From the NCBI GenBank assembly GCA_903933805.1, contig CAIZLM010000280.1, forward strand, positions 1-38,323: DNA of 38,323 bases, given 5' to 3'. This DNA comes from an uncultured Bacteroidota bacterium. Lineage in GTDB: Bacteria; Bacteroidota; Bacteroidia; Chitinophagales; Saprospiraceae. The translations under genes were made by a program, and so were the position numbers. The notes beneath the pieces were generated by a model. That model had not been told where the DNA came from. It did no database searches and saw only the letters and a program-made list of their open reading frames with translations. Positions 15,199 to 25,700 of this stretch are shown piece after piece; within the stretch, counting starts at the first letter, position 1, and each line of letters starts with the position of its first letter.

Positions 15199-16353
15199 TC
15201 ACCGTTGCGAAGGTTTAACCGTATTCCTCGGTTTCGGAACGCTGAATACCTGCGATTTTTCTCCGTTGGTATGGATGGTGAAAAGCTTTTCATCTTCTAT
15301 CCACAGTGTTTGCACAAATCCTTCTCGAAGGCTTTCTTCATGGTACAAATCGATACAAATAACACGCCCATGGTAATAGGCGGTTGGAAATGGCTGTAGG
15401 GTATGCCCCACAACCATTTTTTTAGCGCCCACAAAATCCAGAATAGTTGTTACCTCTTCCTGTGAAACCATATTTTTTGCAAGGCCTCGATACCAAAAGA
15501 TGCCTGTTTTGTGGTCAAAAATTGTTTTGGCCATTGGAAGTTCGATATAATAGTCGTCTTTCCCCAAGTTATGCCGAGCAATTCTGTTGATATCAAATAA
15601 GCTGAGCCCTGTGTGTACCAAGTCCATACTGATTCCACCATGGCAAAAGACAATGTCACCAATTTTTTCCACAGCATTTTTTGTTCTTAACCAACGACCC
15701 AATTCAGCGTTTTGGTCGAACCACCGATGATAATCCTCCTGAAGGATTCGGGCATTTTGGAGGTATTTTTTTCGAACATACTCGGTATTGCCCTGAAGGT
15801 TCATTACTTCGTGGTTTCCTAGGATAAAATGCAGTTTTCCACCGGCGGCGTCTGCTTCGCCTTCTAATTTGTAGAGTAGCCAAAGACATTCCGTCACCTG
15901 AAGGCCCCGGTCAAAAAAATCGCCCAACAACACCAAGTGGCCATCTCCAAACGTCCAATTGAAATGATTGTCCATCACACCGGCGCTTTGAAGCATCATT
16001 TTCATGGCTTTGAAGTTGCCTTCGATGTCAGACAATGCCAGTAAGCGGCTTGCGGGCAGATAGTTGTCGGGTTGAATCTCCAATTTTTCCTGGAGCGAGA
16101 ACGAAAATGTGTCTCCCGTTTCAGGGATGGTGCAGTGTAACAACGCGGAGCGTTTGTCTGCGTAACATTGCGTGCTGGCAACTGGCACGGCGTCGCGCAT
16201 AACAACATATTTCACCACCAATCCATTATCGCGGTAGAAAACATGGGGGCCATCTGTACCAGCCTTGGAGTTATCGGCAGGATCCATCACTATATAGGCG
16301 CGCAAAACCAAAGGCGAAGCCAAAAAAAGAAAACACAACAGTCGGCTGGGCAT
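15199..16353 (-). CDS. Exported calcineurin-like metallophosphoesterase
   Basis: This 384-aa protein has a signal peptide (MPSRLLCFLFLASPLVLRA), so it should act in the periplasm or outside the cell. All metallophosphoesterase motifs are visible: SDIEGN (108-113, with D109), GDFFDRG (144-150), GNHE (179-182), the later FCHGG and GHT motifs. These bind a dinuclear metal centre and suggest a phosphoesterase resembling the bis(5'-nucleosyl)-tetraphosphatase/Shewanella-like phosphatase group, but the substrate is not predictable. The N-terminal 100 residues before the catalytic core include a short beta region of unknown role. ATG 16353 was chosen because it opens the signal peptide. Confidence 0.88.
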   Translation of the reverse strand: MPSRLLCFLFLASPLVLRAYIVMDPADNSKAGTDGPHVFYRDNGLVVKYVVMRDAVPVASTQCYADKRSALLHCTIPETGDTFSFSLQEKLEIQPDNYLPASRLLALSDIEGNFKAMKMMLQSAGVMDNHFNWTFGDGHLVLLGDFFDRGLQVTECLWLLYKLEGEADAAGGKLHFILGNHEVMNLQGNTEYVRKKYLQNARILQEDYHRWFDQNAELGRWLRTKNAVEKIGDIVFCHGGISMDLVHTGLSLFDINRIARHNLGKDDYYIELPMAKTIFDHKTGIFWYRGLAKNMVSQEEVTTILDFVGAKKMVVGHTLQPFPTAYYHGRVICIDLYHEESLREGFVQTLWIEDEKLFTIHTNGEKSQVFSVPKPRNTVKPSQR

Positions 16354-16534
16354 GGTATGGGTATTGAAGATTGATCCGATGGGAAATAAAACCATATTGC
16401 GCGACAATGGTTTGACGCCAGTTGTTTTTTCTCGCTACAATGGTGCCGTTGGCCATGGATCTCGCACCAAATTTGGCAATCAATACGTGGAGGGAATCAG
16501 TGTGTCCGAGATTGGACACACTGCCTGTGGTTGA

Positions 16535-18565
16535 TCAAGGTTTTGCGGCTTTTCCGAGTTTACGGACTTTAACTTCGAGTCGATTGTTTTGTTGGTGTTC
16601 CTCATCTGAGCAATCAACGCCCTCTTTACAGTGGTTTCGGGGCTCTGTTTCGCCCTTTCCAATGGCATTGATGCGGCTTTCATCAACCCCTTTGACGACC
16701 AGGTATATTTTGGCATTTTTCGAGCGCTCTTGCGTAAGTTCCATATTCAAACCGGCATCACCACGCGTATCGGTGTGCGAAACGAGGTCGATTTCCATAT
16801 CTGGATATCGTTTCATCAGCTCTAGAATAACATCTAAATGTCTGATAGCGCCCTGATTGAGCGTAGCCTTGTTGTACTCATAGAAAAACTTATCAAGAAT
16901 GAGCACGGAGCCTTCCGAGAGGCCATTGGCAAGAGGCATCGTTTCCTCTACAGAAGCCGTCAAGGTATTGGGGCGCAGGCGCACTTCTTGAAAAGCAGCA
17001 TTGTCTTTCGATGCTGTAAGGCGGTAGTTTTCCGTTTTAAAGCCGGACCGTTCGACATAGGCGACGTAATCACCGTCGAGGGGCAAGCATGCATCGAACT
17101 CTCCACTCCAGGTGGTGCGTACAGTTTCCGTGTGTCCGGAGTTTCGGTGTACAAAACGGATGGTAGCATTGGCAATGCGCGTACTAAACTCGGTGGTCAG
17201 CACGATACCGCCTGCCCGCAGGCATGGCGGTGCTTCAGACAACTTAAACTCCAGTTTTTGATCTTTTTCTGAATCGACAAATACAAATTGCTCCTTGGGG
17301 GTATAGCCTTTCACATTGACCAGCACCAAGTACTGTTTAAACCGGGTAAAACGCGCCGTAGCCCCTCCTTCCGCATTGGAGAAAAAACTCGGTTGGCCAA
17401 GTTCAGCGGCGCCTTTTCTCACCAAACTGAGGGTGAACGCATTGGGGTCACCTTGGCGTGGCACCATATCAAGCGAATAAAAATCACTTTCACCGCTGAC
17501 AAAGCCATCGTCTGTAGGCTCCAAAATCCGTATTTCGGCATCTTGGAGTGGCTCGCCTGTTTTGTTGTCTATGACCGAGATGAGCGCCGCGCTTGTTTCA
17601 GGCTTTCCGGTTCCTTCGATTCCCTTGGGGGCAAAAAACTGAAAAATATCATCTTTGCCATAGCCCATTTCCTTGCGATCGCTGGCAAAATACCCACTAT
17701 GACCATCCTCATCGATGATAAAACTGTGGTCATTGCCATCAGAATTGAATGGTTCACCCAAATTGATCACTTCCGTGGGGTTGTTCAGTGGGTTGTTGAC
17801 AAAATAGATATCCATGCCCCCAAGGGTATTCTGCCGTCCATTGGAAGCGAAATAAAGTGCGCCCGAGAAACTAATAAATGGAAACAAGTCCTGCTTATCG
17901 GTGTTGATGGCCGGTCCAAGGTTTACGGGGGTACCCCATCCTTTGTCAATTATTTCCACCACATACAAATCGAATCCGCCGAACCCGCCCGGCATATCCG
18001 AGGCAAAAAAGAGCTTTTTACCATCCGGGCTCAAGCTGGGGTGCATACACGAATACTCGTTGCTGTTGAACGGCAGATCTATGGGATTGGACCAGTCGGG
18101 ATAGCCATACTGGGCCTGGTATATTTTTTGGGTTGATTTGCCGGACTTACCGGCTTTGATGACACCGTTTTCGTTGTTGTTTCTGGAAATAAAGACGGTT
18201 TTATAGTCATTGGTAAAAGTGACGGCGCCTTCGTGGAAATCAGACTTTTTAAGGGCGTTGAATTCAAATCTTTGGGGGGGCAGTAATTTGCCGAGTGCGT
18301 CAAACGCCGCAAAAAAATGTTCCATGTAAGGCTCCTTGGTCTGCACGTCGCGGGGGCCACGTTTGGATCTGGCAGAAACAAAAATAAGCCCATTGTCGTA
18401 GTAGGCCGGTGCATAGTCTGTCCCCGGCAAGTTGAGTGTACTGGCATTTTCAAGGCGAATCGGGAAACTGCGATCATCCTTTTGGCGAAAACGATCCATT
18501 ACAGTAGTTTGGGCATCCGCGCTGAAAACCAGCACAAGCTGTAAGAGGACAATAAATCGTTTCAT
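16535..18565 (-). CDS. OmpA-family protein with PD40-like repeats (PorE/SprD-like)
   Basis: This 676-aa protein starts with a signal peptide (MKRFIVLLQLVLVFSADAQ). Residues about 40-330 carry WD40-like PD40 repeats, visible as CMHPSLSPDGKKLFFASDMPGG and SFSGALYFASNGR, likely a beta-propeller. A middle region contains carboxypeptidase-regulatory-like beta domains (KTGEPLQDAEIRI, TRIANATIRFVH). The last 130 residues are an OmpA peptidoglycan-binding domain with HTDTRGDAGLNMELTQERSK and the IGKGETEP segment. This design matches T9SS-associated OmpA proteins that link outer-membrane partners to the cell wall. It is the third gene of the minus-strand cluster, after the PorP/SprF-like gene, with a decayed element between them. 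Confidence 0.9.
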   Translation of the reverse strand: MKRFIVLLQLVLVFSADAQTTVMDRFRQKDDRSFPIRLENASTLNLPGTDYAPAYYDNGLIFVSARSKRGPRDVQTKEPYMEHFFAAFDALGKLLPPQRFEFNALKKSDFHEGAVTFTNDYKTVFISRNNNENGVIKAGKSGKSTQKIYQAQYGYPDWSNPIDLPFNSNEYSCMHPSLSPDGKKLFFASDMPGGFGGFDLYVVEIIDKGWGTPVNLGPAINTDKQDLFPFISFSGALYFASNGRQNTLGGMDIYFVNNPLNNPTEVINLGEPFNSDGNDHSFIIDEDGHSGYFASDRKEMGYGKDDIFQFFAPKGIEGTGKPETSAALISVIDNKTGEPLQDAEIRILEPTDDGFVSGESDFYSLDMVPRQGDPNAFTLSLVRKGAAELGQPSFFSNAEGGATARFTRFKQYLVLVNVKGYTPKEQFVFVDSEKDQKLEFKLSEAPPCLRAGGIVLTTEFSTRIANATIRFVHRNSGHTETVRTTWSGEFDACLPLDGDYVAYVERSGFKTENYRLTASKDNAAFQEVRLRPNTLTASVEETMPLANGLSEGSVLILDKFFYEYNKATLNQGAIRHLDVILELMKRYPDMEIDLVSHTDTRGDAGLNMELTQERSKNAKIYLVVKGVDESRINAIGKGETEPRNHCKEGVDCSDEEHQQNNRLEVKVRKLGKAAKP

Positions 18566-18603
18566 CGGTTGTTGTTCGGAGATACGGGTGATTTTGAATG
18601 ACT

Positions 18604-18716
18604 GTAACTGGTTGGGTGGTGGGAAGTATGTGGTTTTCGCAACTGGGTAGGTGGCGGGCTGCTTTTCCCAGCACGGCCATTTTTCGTGTCTGACACGACC
18701 ACCCATCTCGTTTCAC
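18604..18716 (-). mobile_element. Nested pair: solo element end (18604-18638) and degenerate compact element (18639-18716)
   Basis: GTAACTGGTTGGGTGG at 18604 is followed by a second end GCAACTGGGTAGGTGGCGGG at 18639, with GTGTCTGACACGACCACCC on the far side and a decayed terminus CATCTCGTTTCAC. It sits between the PorP/SprF-like and OmpA/PD40 genes, 38 bases upstream of the OmpA ATG, so it may alter read-through within this cluster. No target duplication is visible. Confidence 0.6.
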
Positions 18717-18725
18717 ATCAAAAGA

Positions 18726-19679
18726 TTAAAACGGCCTGTTGGTGCCCACTTCGGTTACATCATCGGGTGGACTAAACCACCAACGTGCCGTAGCCTCCAC
18801 AGCGCCATTGTTAAACTTGCGCAAAGCCGTCAACCCGATATCATAGGACAAGCAGAACAATAGATTGTTTGTCACCTGCATACCCAGCATGGCATCAACG
18901 CTTTCTCCCAGTCCTTTCGTATTTCCCCCTAGCCGATACGTGAGTCCGCCGTGTATTTTTTTTCTGAGTAAAACACTTACGTTCATTTCTGCATCAAATG
19001 GCGCCCCTGCGGCGTATCGGAAAAGCGCCTGCGGGGTAATCGTCAAAAATTCGTTTGCCTGAAAAGTAAAACCGCCCATCATATTGACATGCTGCACTTC
19101 TCTGGAAAAAACTGTTCCAAAATCAGCAAAATCTATGCTGTTGGCCACCAGCCTAGGGGCTGCCAAACCAACAAACCACTTATCCTTGTAGGCGACATAG
19201 TACACGCCAGTTCCGAAATTGGGCAACAACTTACTTTTTGGTTCGGTAGGAATGCCTTCATCCCGCTGATCAAGGGCTACGATGCGCGGGTCGGCCCAAT
19301 TCTGGCGAATACTGCGGGCACTAACCTGCAGGCCGAAGGAAAATGTGCCACGTTTCAATTTTACCCGGTAGGCGTATGCGACATCAAATGTCAGGTTGGT
19401 GCTGATGCCAATTTGCTGCCGCATAATCGTTCCTCCGAGCCCCACTCGATTGTTCAGAAAAGGTTGGGTGTACGCCAACACCTGTGCGCTGGGAGCGCCC
19501 TCCAGCCCTACCCACTGTTGTCGGTACACCGTTGTCAGGGTTGGCGAACTAAAACTACCGGCGTAACCGGGGTTATAGGCCAATTTATTGAACATAAATT
19601 GTGTGTACATCTGCTCCTGCTGTGCAGCGGCGCCCAAAGAAAGCAAGAATACTGATATCAATAAAGTAAGCGTGCGCAT
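18726..19679 (-). CDS. PorP/SprF-family T9SS outer-membrane protein
   Basis: This 317-aa protein has a signal peptide (MRTLTLLISVFLLSLGAAAQ) followed at once by the PorP/SprF family start EQMYTQFMFNKLAYNPGYAGS and YRQQWVGLEGAP. The remainder is a 12- to 14-strand-like outer-membrane barrel ending in ATARWWF. PorP/SprF proteins act in export or surface attachment of proteins carrying the gliding-motility (type B) C-terminal domain, and SprF is needed for secretion of SprB in Flavobacterium johnsoniae. The gene lies 108 nt downstream of the giant adhesin that carries just such a domain, so that adhesin is the obvious partner. The ATG at 19679 opens the signal peptide. Confidence 0.92.
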   Translation of the reverse strand: MRTLTLLISVFLLSLGAAAQQEQMYTQFMFNKLAYNPGYAGSFSSPTLTTVYRQQWVGLEGAPSAQVLAYTQPFLNNRVGLGGTIMRQQIGISTNLTFDVAYAYRVKLKRGTFSFGLQVSARSIRQNWADPRIVALDQRDEGIPTEPKSKLLPNFGTGVYYVAYKDKWFVGLAAPRLVANSIDFADFGTVFSREVQHVNMMGGFTFQANEFLTITPQALFRYAAGAPFDAEMNVSVLLRKKIHGGLTYRLGGNTKGLGESVDAMLGMQVTNNLLFCLSYDIGLTALRKFNNGAVEATARWWFSPPDDVTEVGTNRPF

Positions 19680-19787
19680 AACAATGGCTTTGGCTAAAGT
19701 GTGGATTTTGCGGCTAAGTCCAAGCAATTACTTTCGAATAGATCGGACACAAAAAGGCTATCGGTACACCGTTGGCTGGATTAAATT

Positions 19788-22700
19788 TTATCTTTGGAGG
19801 AGGATAAATCCAGCCTTGGCACTGCCGGACCCTTCAAATTTGATCACGTAATAATACGTTCCTGCCGGTAAATCAGCACCATCCCAAGCATCCGCATCCC
19901 GAACAAAAGGATTTTTATGGTACACATAATCACCCCATTGGTTAAAAATGGTCAGTTCAATGGCATCCTCCCCCTCTCCAACGTAATAACATTCGGGGGG
20001 TAATTTAAAAGTATCGTTTCGGCCGTCGGCGTTGGGCGTAATGATGGTCGGTATATAACAATCTCCTGCTTCGCCCACTTCAAACGTGACAACAGCAGCG
20101 CTACAAGCGGCAGGGCCACATCGAATGTTACAAATTCGATATACCAGCATATCGACACCTGAAAATCCGGAATTGGGCCTGTAAACATACTGCCCATTGG
20201 CGGAGTTGGCGATGATGGTTCCGTTTGTTGGTGGAACGATGATGGTTACCTCCGGCGGGTCTGTTGGCAATATATCATTGGAAAGTACTTGGAAATGTAC
20301 CGTGTCTCCAAAGGCCACCTCAAAATTGTCGGCATTGGCCTGTGGAAAAATTTCATAATTAACGGTGAAGGTATCGCGCGCTTGACCGGGACAAGCATTG
20401 TTGTTGATGGTCCAATAGACCTCGTTTGGTCCTGGAACAAGTCCACAAACGGTTGTAGAGGGGTTGTTGGGCGGCGTAAAAACCAAGTTTCCGGACTTGC
20501 TTTCCCAAGATCCAAATTCCCAACTTTGAAGCCCGAGTGTGTTCAGAATGGTACAGTCTTCTCCGGTACACACAAATTGATTGCCGGTAATGTTTGGTTT
20601 TACGCTGTAAAAATAAACACTCACGGTGTCTGCTGCTGTTGGGCAGCCGATGTTGTCCAACGTCCAAACAAAGAGGTACCGATTACCGGCATTCAAGCCG
20701 GTGATGGGCGTCGTAGGTTCCGTTGGATCGGCAATGGTCACGCCAATTTGACCCATTTGGCTCCAAGTGCCGGAAGAAGACAGGCCCTGGGTACCGTTGA
20801 GTGAGACATTGGCGCCGCTACAAATAAAAATATCATTACCAGCAAAGGCCTTTTCAGGCGCCTCGGCCGTGATGGTGAGGGTATCCACACTGAAATTTTT
20901 GCATCCACCACTTGTCAAAGACCAAGTAAATGCATACACATTGCCCGCAACCCCATTGAAACTTGCCACTGCGGCATCCGGATTAAAGATAATGACCGGA
21001 GGGCCGGCCACTTGCTGCCAGTGCCCAGATACATTGCCTGTTGGATTGATCGCGCTAAGCTCAATCGATTGGGCCGCACAAGCAGGATGATCCTCCGCTG
21101 TTTTGGCAAAATTATCTGGAATAGTATCGAATCTGACGGAAACTGCATTTGAAAAATCCGTACTGCACCCCTGCCCATTCGGATTGCCTTGTTTCCATGC
21201 TGAAACCTGAAATGAATGCCATCCCGATACCAACAAGGAGTCGGGTAGATCCACCAAATTCAAGACGGCACTTGAAGCGGGCCCAAAGAGGGTATCTCCG
21301 GTTTCTTCGTTCCGCCAGGTGTAGCGGGCGCCAAACGTTTGCGAAGACAAACTCACACTGAGAAACGCGGTGATCGGTTGATCAAGACAAACCGGGCTGG
21401 GAGACGCTGGGGTGATGATGGGAAGTTTGGGCAAGTCCATGATGTCAACCATTACTTCCCCAAACGCAGATGCACAGCCATTGACAACCACCATGACGGA
21501 ATAGATGCCTTCATGCGCCGGCAATACGGCATTGCTCCGCTCCGGATTTTTTACATTGGAACTGAACCCAGAGGGGCCAATCCAAGTATAGGAAGCCCCA
21601 GGCGTTGCCTCAACATCCAACTGCAAGGTAGTACCAACACAAATCGGCTGGTTGCTGACAGGTATGGGGGTTGGGGGCACGGCGTTGACCACCAAAGACA
21701 CCGTATTGGAGTGCGCCGAATAGCACGCGCCCTGGGATACAAACACGTAATAGTCACCGCCTTGGGTTTCCGCCACATTCGACAAAAGCAACTGCGGACC
21801 TACTGTGATCGTGGTAATACCTTCAGGGTCTATCCAATGGTATTGTGAGTTGGCATTGTAATCTCCCGGATTGTTCAATGTTAACACCACCGACTGACCG
21901 GCGCAAACGGGATTGGGAAGTATCGACAATATTGGCGTGGCTACCGCTGCTTGCACATCGATGGTCGCCGTAACTGGCAACGAAGGGCAACCATATTTAT
22001 CTTTTACAACAAACGTGTAGGGCCCATTGGCAGCGGGCGTTACATCTGGGAAAGAAAGCGTTAGTTGGCTCGAAACGTCCGTGCCGTTTCTTTTCCAACT
22101 GTAGGTAAAGGGCAAATTGACACCGCTAAAATACGGGATAAGCGCCCCATCAGATACCCCGTCCGAACAGGTTGGCGCATTGACTACAATCGAATCTATT
22201 ACCGGGGCTACACTGGCAATAACCGGAATAATGACGGTATCCGCACATCCAAAACTCGTTTTCCCCACTACCGTAAAATCACCGGTTTGTCCAGAAGTGA
22301 CGGTCGGGTTTTGTTGAAATATCTGACTGCTATCCGGCAATGTCCAGCACCAACTCAGGCCAGTCATCGACGCCGTGGCCATTAAATTCAACAGCGAATC
22401 CTGGCAAACAGGGCTGTTGGAGGAAGCGTTCAATACCGGATATGCTTGTGGACAAAGAAAAACGAGGTCAGACCAAGGCGAAAAACAATTTTCAAAATTG
22501 GCCCGAACCCTCCAGTTCCCGCAATCAGCCGTGGTGACGGCAGCTATGGTAAATGTGTTGTTGTTTGTAACGAAAACATCCAACAAAGGATTTTCCCATT
22601 GATAAGAACCAACCAACCCGGAAACAACAGCTGTTAACGGTAAATCCTCCCCTACACATTTCTCTGTATCGCCGGTGATTTGGGGCTGGGGGGGAGTATG

Positions 22701-25700
22701 TTTCACCACCACCTCAACGGTAGCCGTTGGCATTGATGCACAGCCATTTTGATAGGTCGTCAGTGTATGAAAGCCTGCTTGAGCCTGTGTAGCAGCACTG
22801 GATACCAGTGGAAACTGCGCTGTGGAAGGCGCCCAACCCGGTCCCGACCACGCATACGTAAGTCCTGATCCGCTGACACTGGTACCAAAAGCCAACGGTT
22901 GGCCCTCGCATACAATAATCTTATCATCATCAACCGTCGCCGGTGGGCGGGCGAAGACATTCACGGTGATGACGATGGAGTTGGGGGTCAAGCAATCCCC
23001 CACCCTTACTTTTACAAAGTAGTGATAGACCCCAGGGGCAGGCTGCGCGATGGAAAAAATGGGTAGGTTGGTAGATCCCAGTAAAATCGGGTTTGGTAGT
23101 GCATCTGCGTACCATTGGTAAGCAACACCTTGGCCCGGATATGTTTGAGTGCCCAAGACAATATTTTGCCCCTGACAAAAATTGCCCCCACCGGAAACGG
23201 TAATTGCCGGCACAGACAAACTGGCAAAATTCACGGTAACGGTACCCGTGGCGGTGCATCCTGTTGCGCCCGTTACTTTTACGGTGTAAAGGCCTTGAAG
23301 CGACGGTTGCGCATTTAAAATCGTCGGATCCTTGACTGTTGTCATGAACATCGGACCAGACCAGGCATAAGAAAAAGCACCCGGGACTGGAGGATTTGCA
23401 AACAATTGCAACGTATCGCCTTCGCAAACCGGGTTGTTATAGGTGGGTATAGGCGGCTCATTTTGTACCGATAAAATGGTCGTGCACGTGGCCGAATTGC
23501 CGGAGGTATCTTTCACCAACATGGTAATGGGAAAGTTATTGCCGGCCTGATTGCAACTGAAGGTGGTCTTCGACAACACAAATGTCAGGTTGGTTCCAGC
23601 GCAATTGTCAGTACTGTTGTTGTTGATTTCGCTGGATTGCAGGATGTAATCATTGACCCCCGAGGGGTTCACCCGAATGATCAGAGAAGGCTTGCAGCGT
23701 GCCGTGGGTTTCACCGTGTCCCGCACGATCAACGGAAATGTTGTTGAACCGATCAATCCCGCGTTGTCTGTCGTTGTGTATTCTATGGTGTAGCTGCCTG
23801 GCAAGAGGTTGACCAAGGTTTGACTCCCCTGCAATGCCCCGGTTGCGACCACCGTGGATGGATTTCGGATGATTTTAAAAGAAACAATGGCATAACTGTA
23901 CTCCAACATGGCCTGAATGCGACTCACACCGTCCGTTTGGTCCGGGAGCAACGGCAAAGAACAAGGGTTGATAAAATCAAAGTCGAAGGATGGGCCTGCA
24001 TCCGTGTTTGCTTCAGCACGAAAAACGGCTGTTCCTGTCGAAGCCCAGGCATTGATTTGAGCTGCCGTTACTGCGATGTTGGTGATTACCGTATCCTGGC
24101 ATTGCCCGGTGATAGAACCCAAATCGGTGGCGGCTATTTGGGTGTTGTTTTGGAAAATATTGAAATACTCCTTGGGGCCAGCATTGTCTCCTTTAAATTT
24201 GATCTGCAATACGCCATTTGCAATCGCATTGGGTATCAGGCCGGGAATACTCATCACGGTGTTGGCAGGCACAATACCCGCATCTGGGTCATTGGTAAAA
24301 GTAAGCATCTGCGCTGCGGATGCGTGCGCGATATGGCCAGACATTTCGCAGTTTTCGGCGATGACCGGGAACGGCAGGGTAACATTTGCGCTACAAGTTC
24401 CGGCTGGAACATAGGCCGTCATGGGTGCTGGAGCCGTTATTTGAGGCGGTTGTGAATCCTCCACCACCATCTCAACGGATGCCGAACTGCTGTTGCCGGA
24501 ACAGTCCGCAACGGTGTACACCAGTGTGTGCGTCCCGATACTCAAAGCAATAGAATCCAAGGGGGAAAAGGGAACTGCTACCCCACCGTCCAGCGAATAG
24601 GATATGGTAACCGCAACATCCGGGGAAGCATAAGTATAGCCTATGTGCACGCGCACCTGGCTGTTCGGACAAACTGGATTGATGGCATTTCCACCGAGCG
24701 CATTGGGCGCAAGGGTGATGGTCAGCATCCCGTCACGGGTCCATTCGTTGAATTGATCCGCAGTGAGGGATAGAATGGTGGTACTGGGGGAGGAACTGCA
24801 TTGGCTCGGGGAAGGGGTGGTATTGCCCAAAAAAACGGCTTTTTCTCCAAAAATTTTGAAAAATTCCGTCGGCCCCTCCGCATCTACCCGATCTAGAAAA
24901 ACAGCCAGGCTCACATTGGTCAGCGCTGGTTGGGTGGGTGGCAAGTTGGGGGTAAGAAATTTAAACACCATGGTATCCACCGGCGTGGAGGTAATAGGGC
25001 CGGGAGGCGCTGTTACCGGCATTGTATCTTTCAACAGCACCACTTTACTCCCTGCCGTACAACCGTCAAACACTGACAACGGCGCTGGAACTGCCATCAC
25101 AACACCACAAGCATCCACGTCGCTGGCCAAAGTGATCGTTGGCGGAGGAACGATCACTGGCGGTGTTGTGTCTTCTATTTGAATATCCTGCGTATAGGTG
25201 CGCGCATTGCCACAAGCATCCTTTGCGGTCCATTGACGCCGAACCGTATAATTTGCCCAATGCTCGCAGCTCGACAAGCTTGGGTTGCGGATTTCTGATT
25301 CCTGAAAAGTTATGACAACATTTGAGGAGCAGTTATCCTGCCCGTTAAATGTGGCAAAAACGGGCACTTCGGGTATGTTTTCACATTCTACCGTGATGGG
25401 TGGCGGAATATTGGCCAGTGTTGGCGCCACGGTATCCACCACGTGGACCACTTGTTCAAACTGCGCCTGATTGCCGCAAACATCCTGCGCGATCCAATGG
25501 ATTTTCAAGGTATAAGCACCCACACAACTGCCGGGAAGACTGTCCGTATTGACGTACACTGGCGGGTTGGTTTGCCCGCTGCAAGCGTCAAGTGCTGTTG
25601 GAGCAGGCGCGGGAAATGGCACCATTGCGCTGCACAAAGCGGTTGTATCCAACACGCCACCGGGAACTGGGGGCAAATTGTCGATCACTGAAATTAACTG

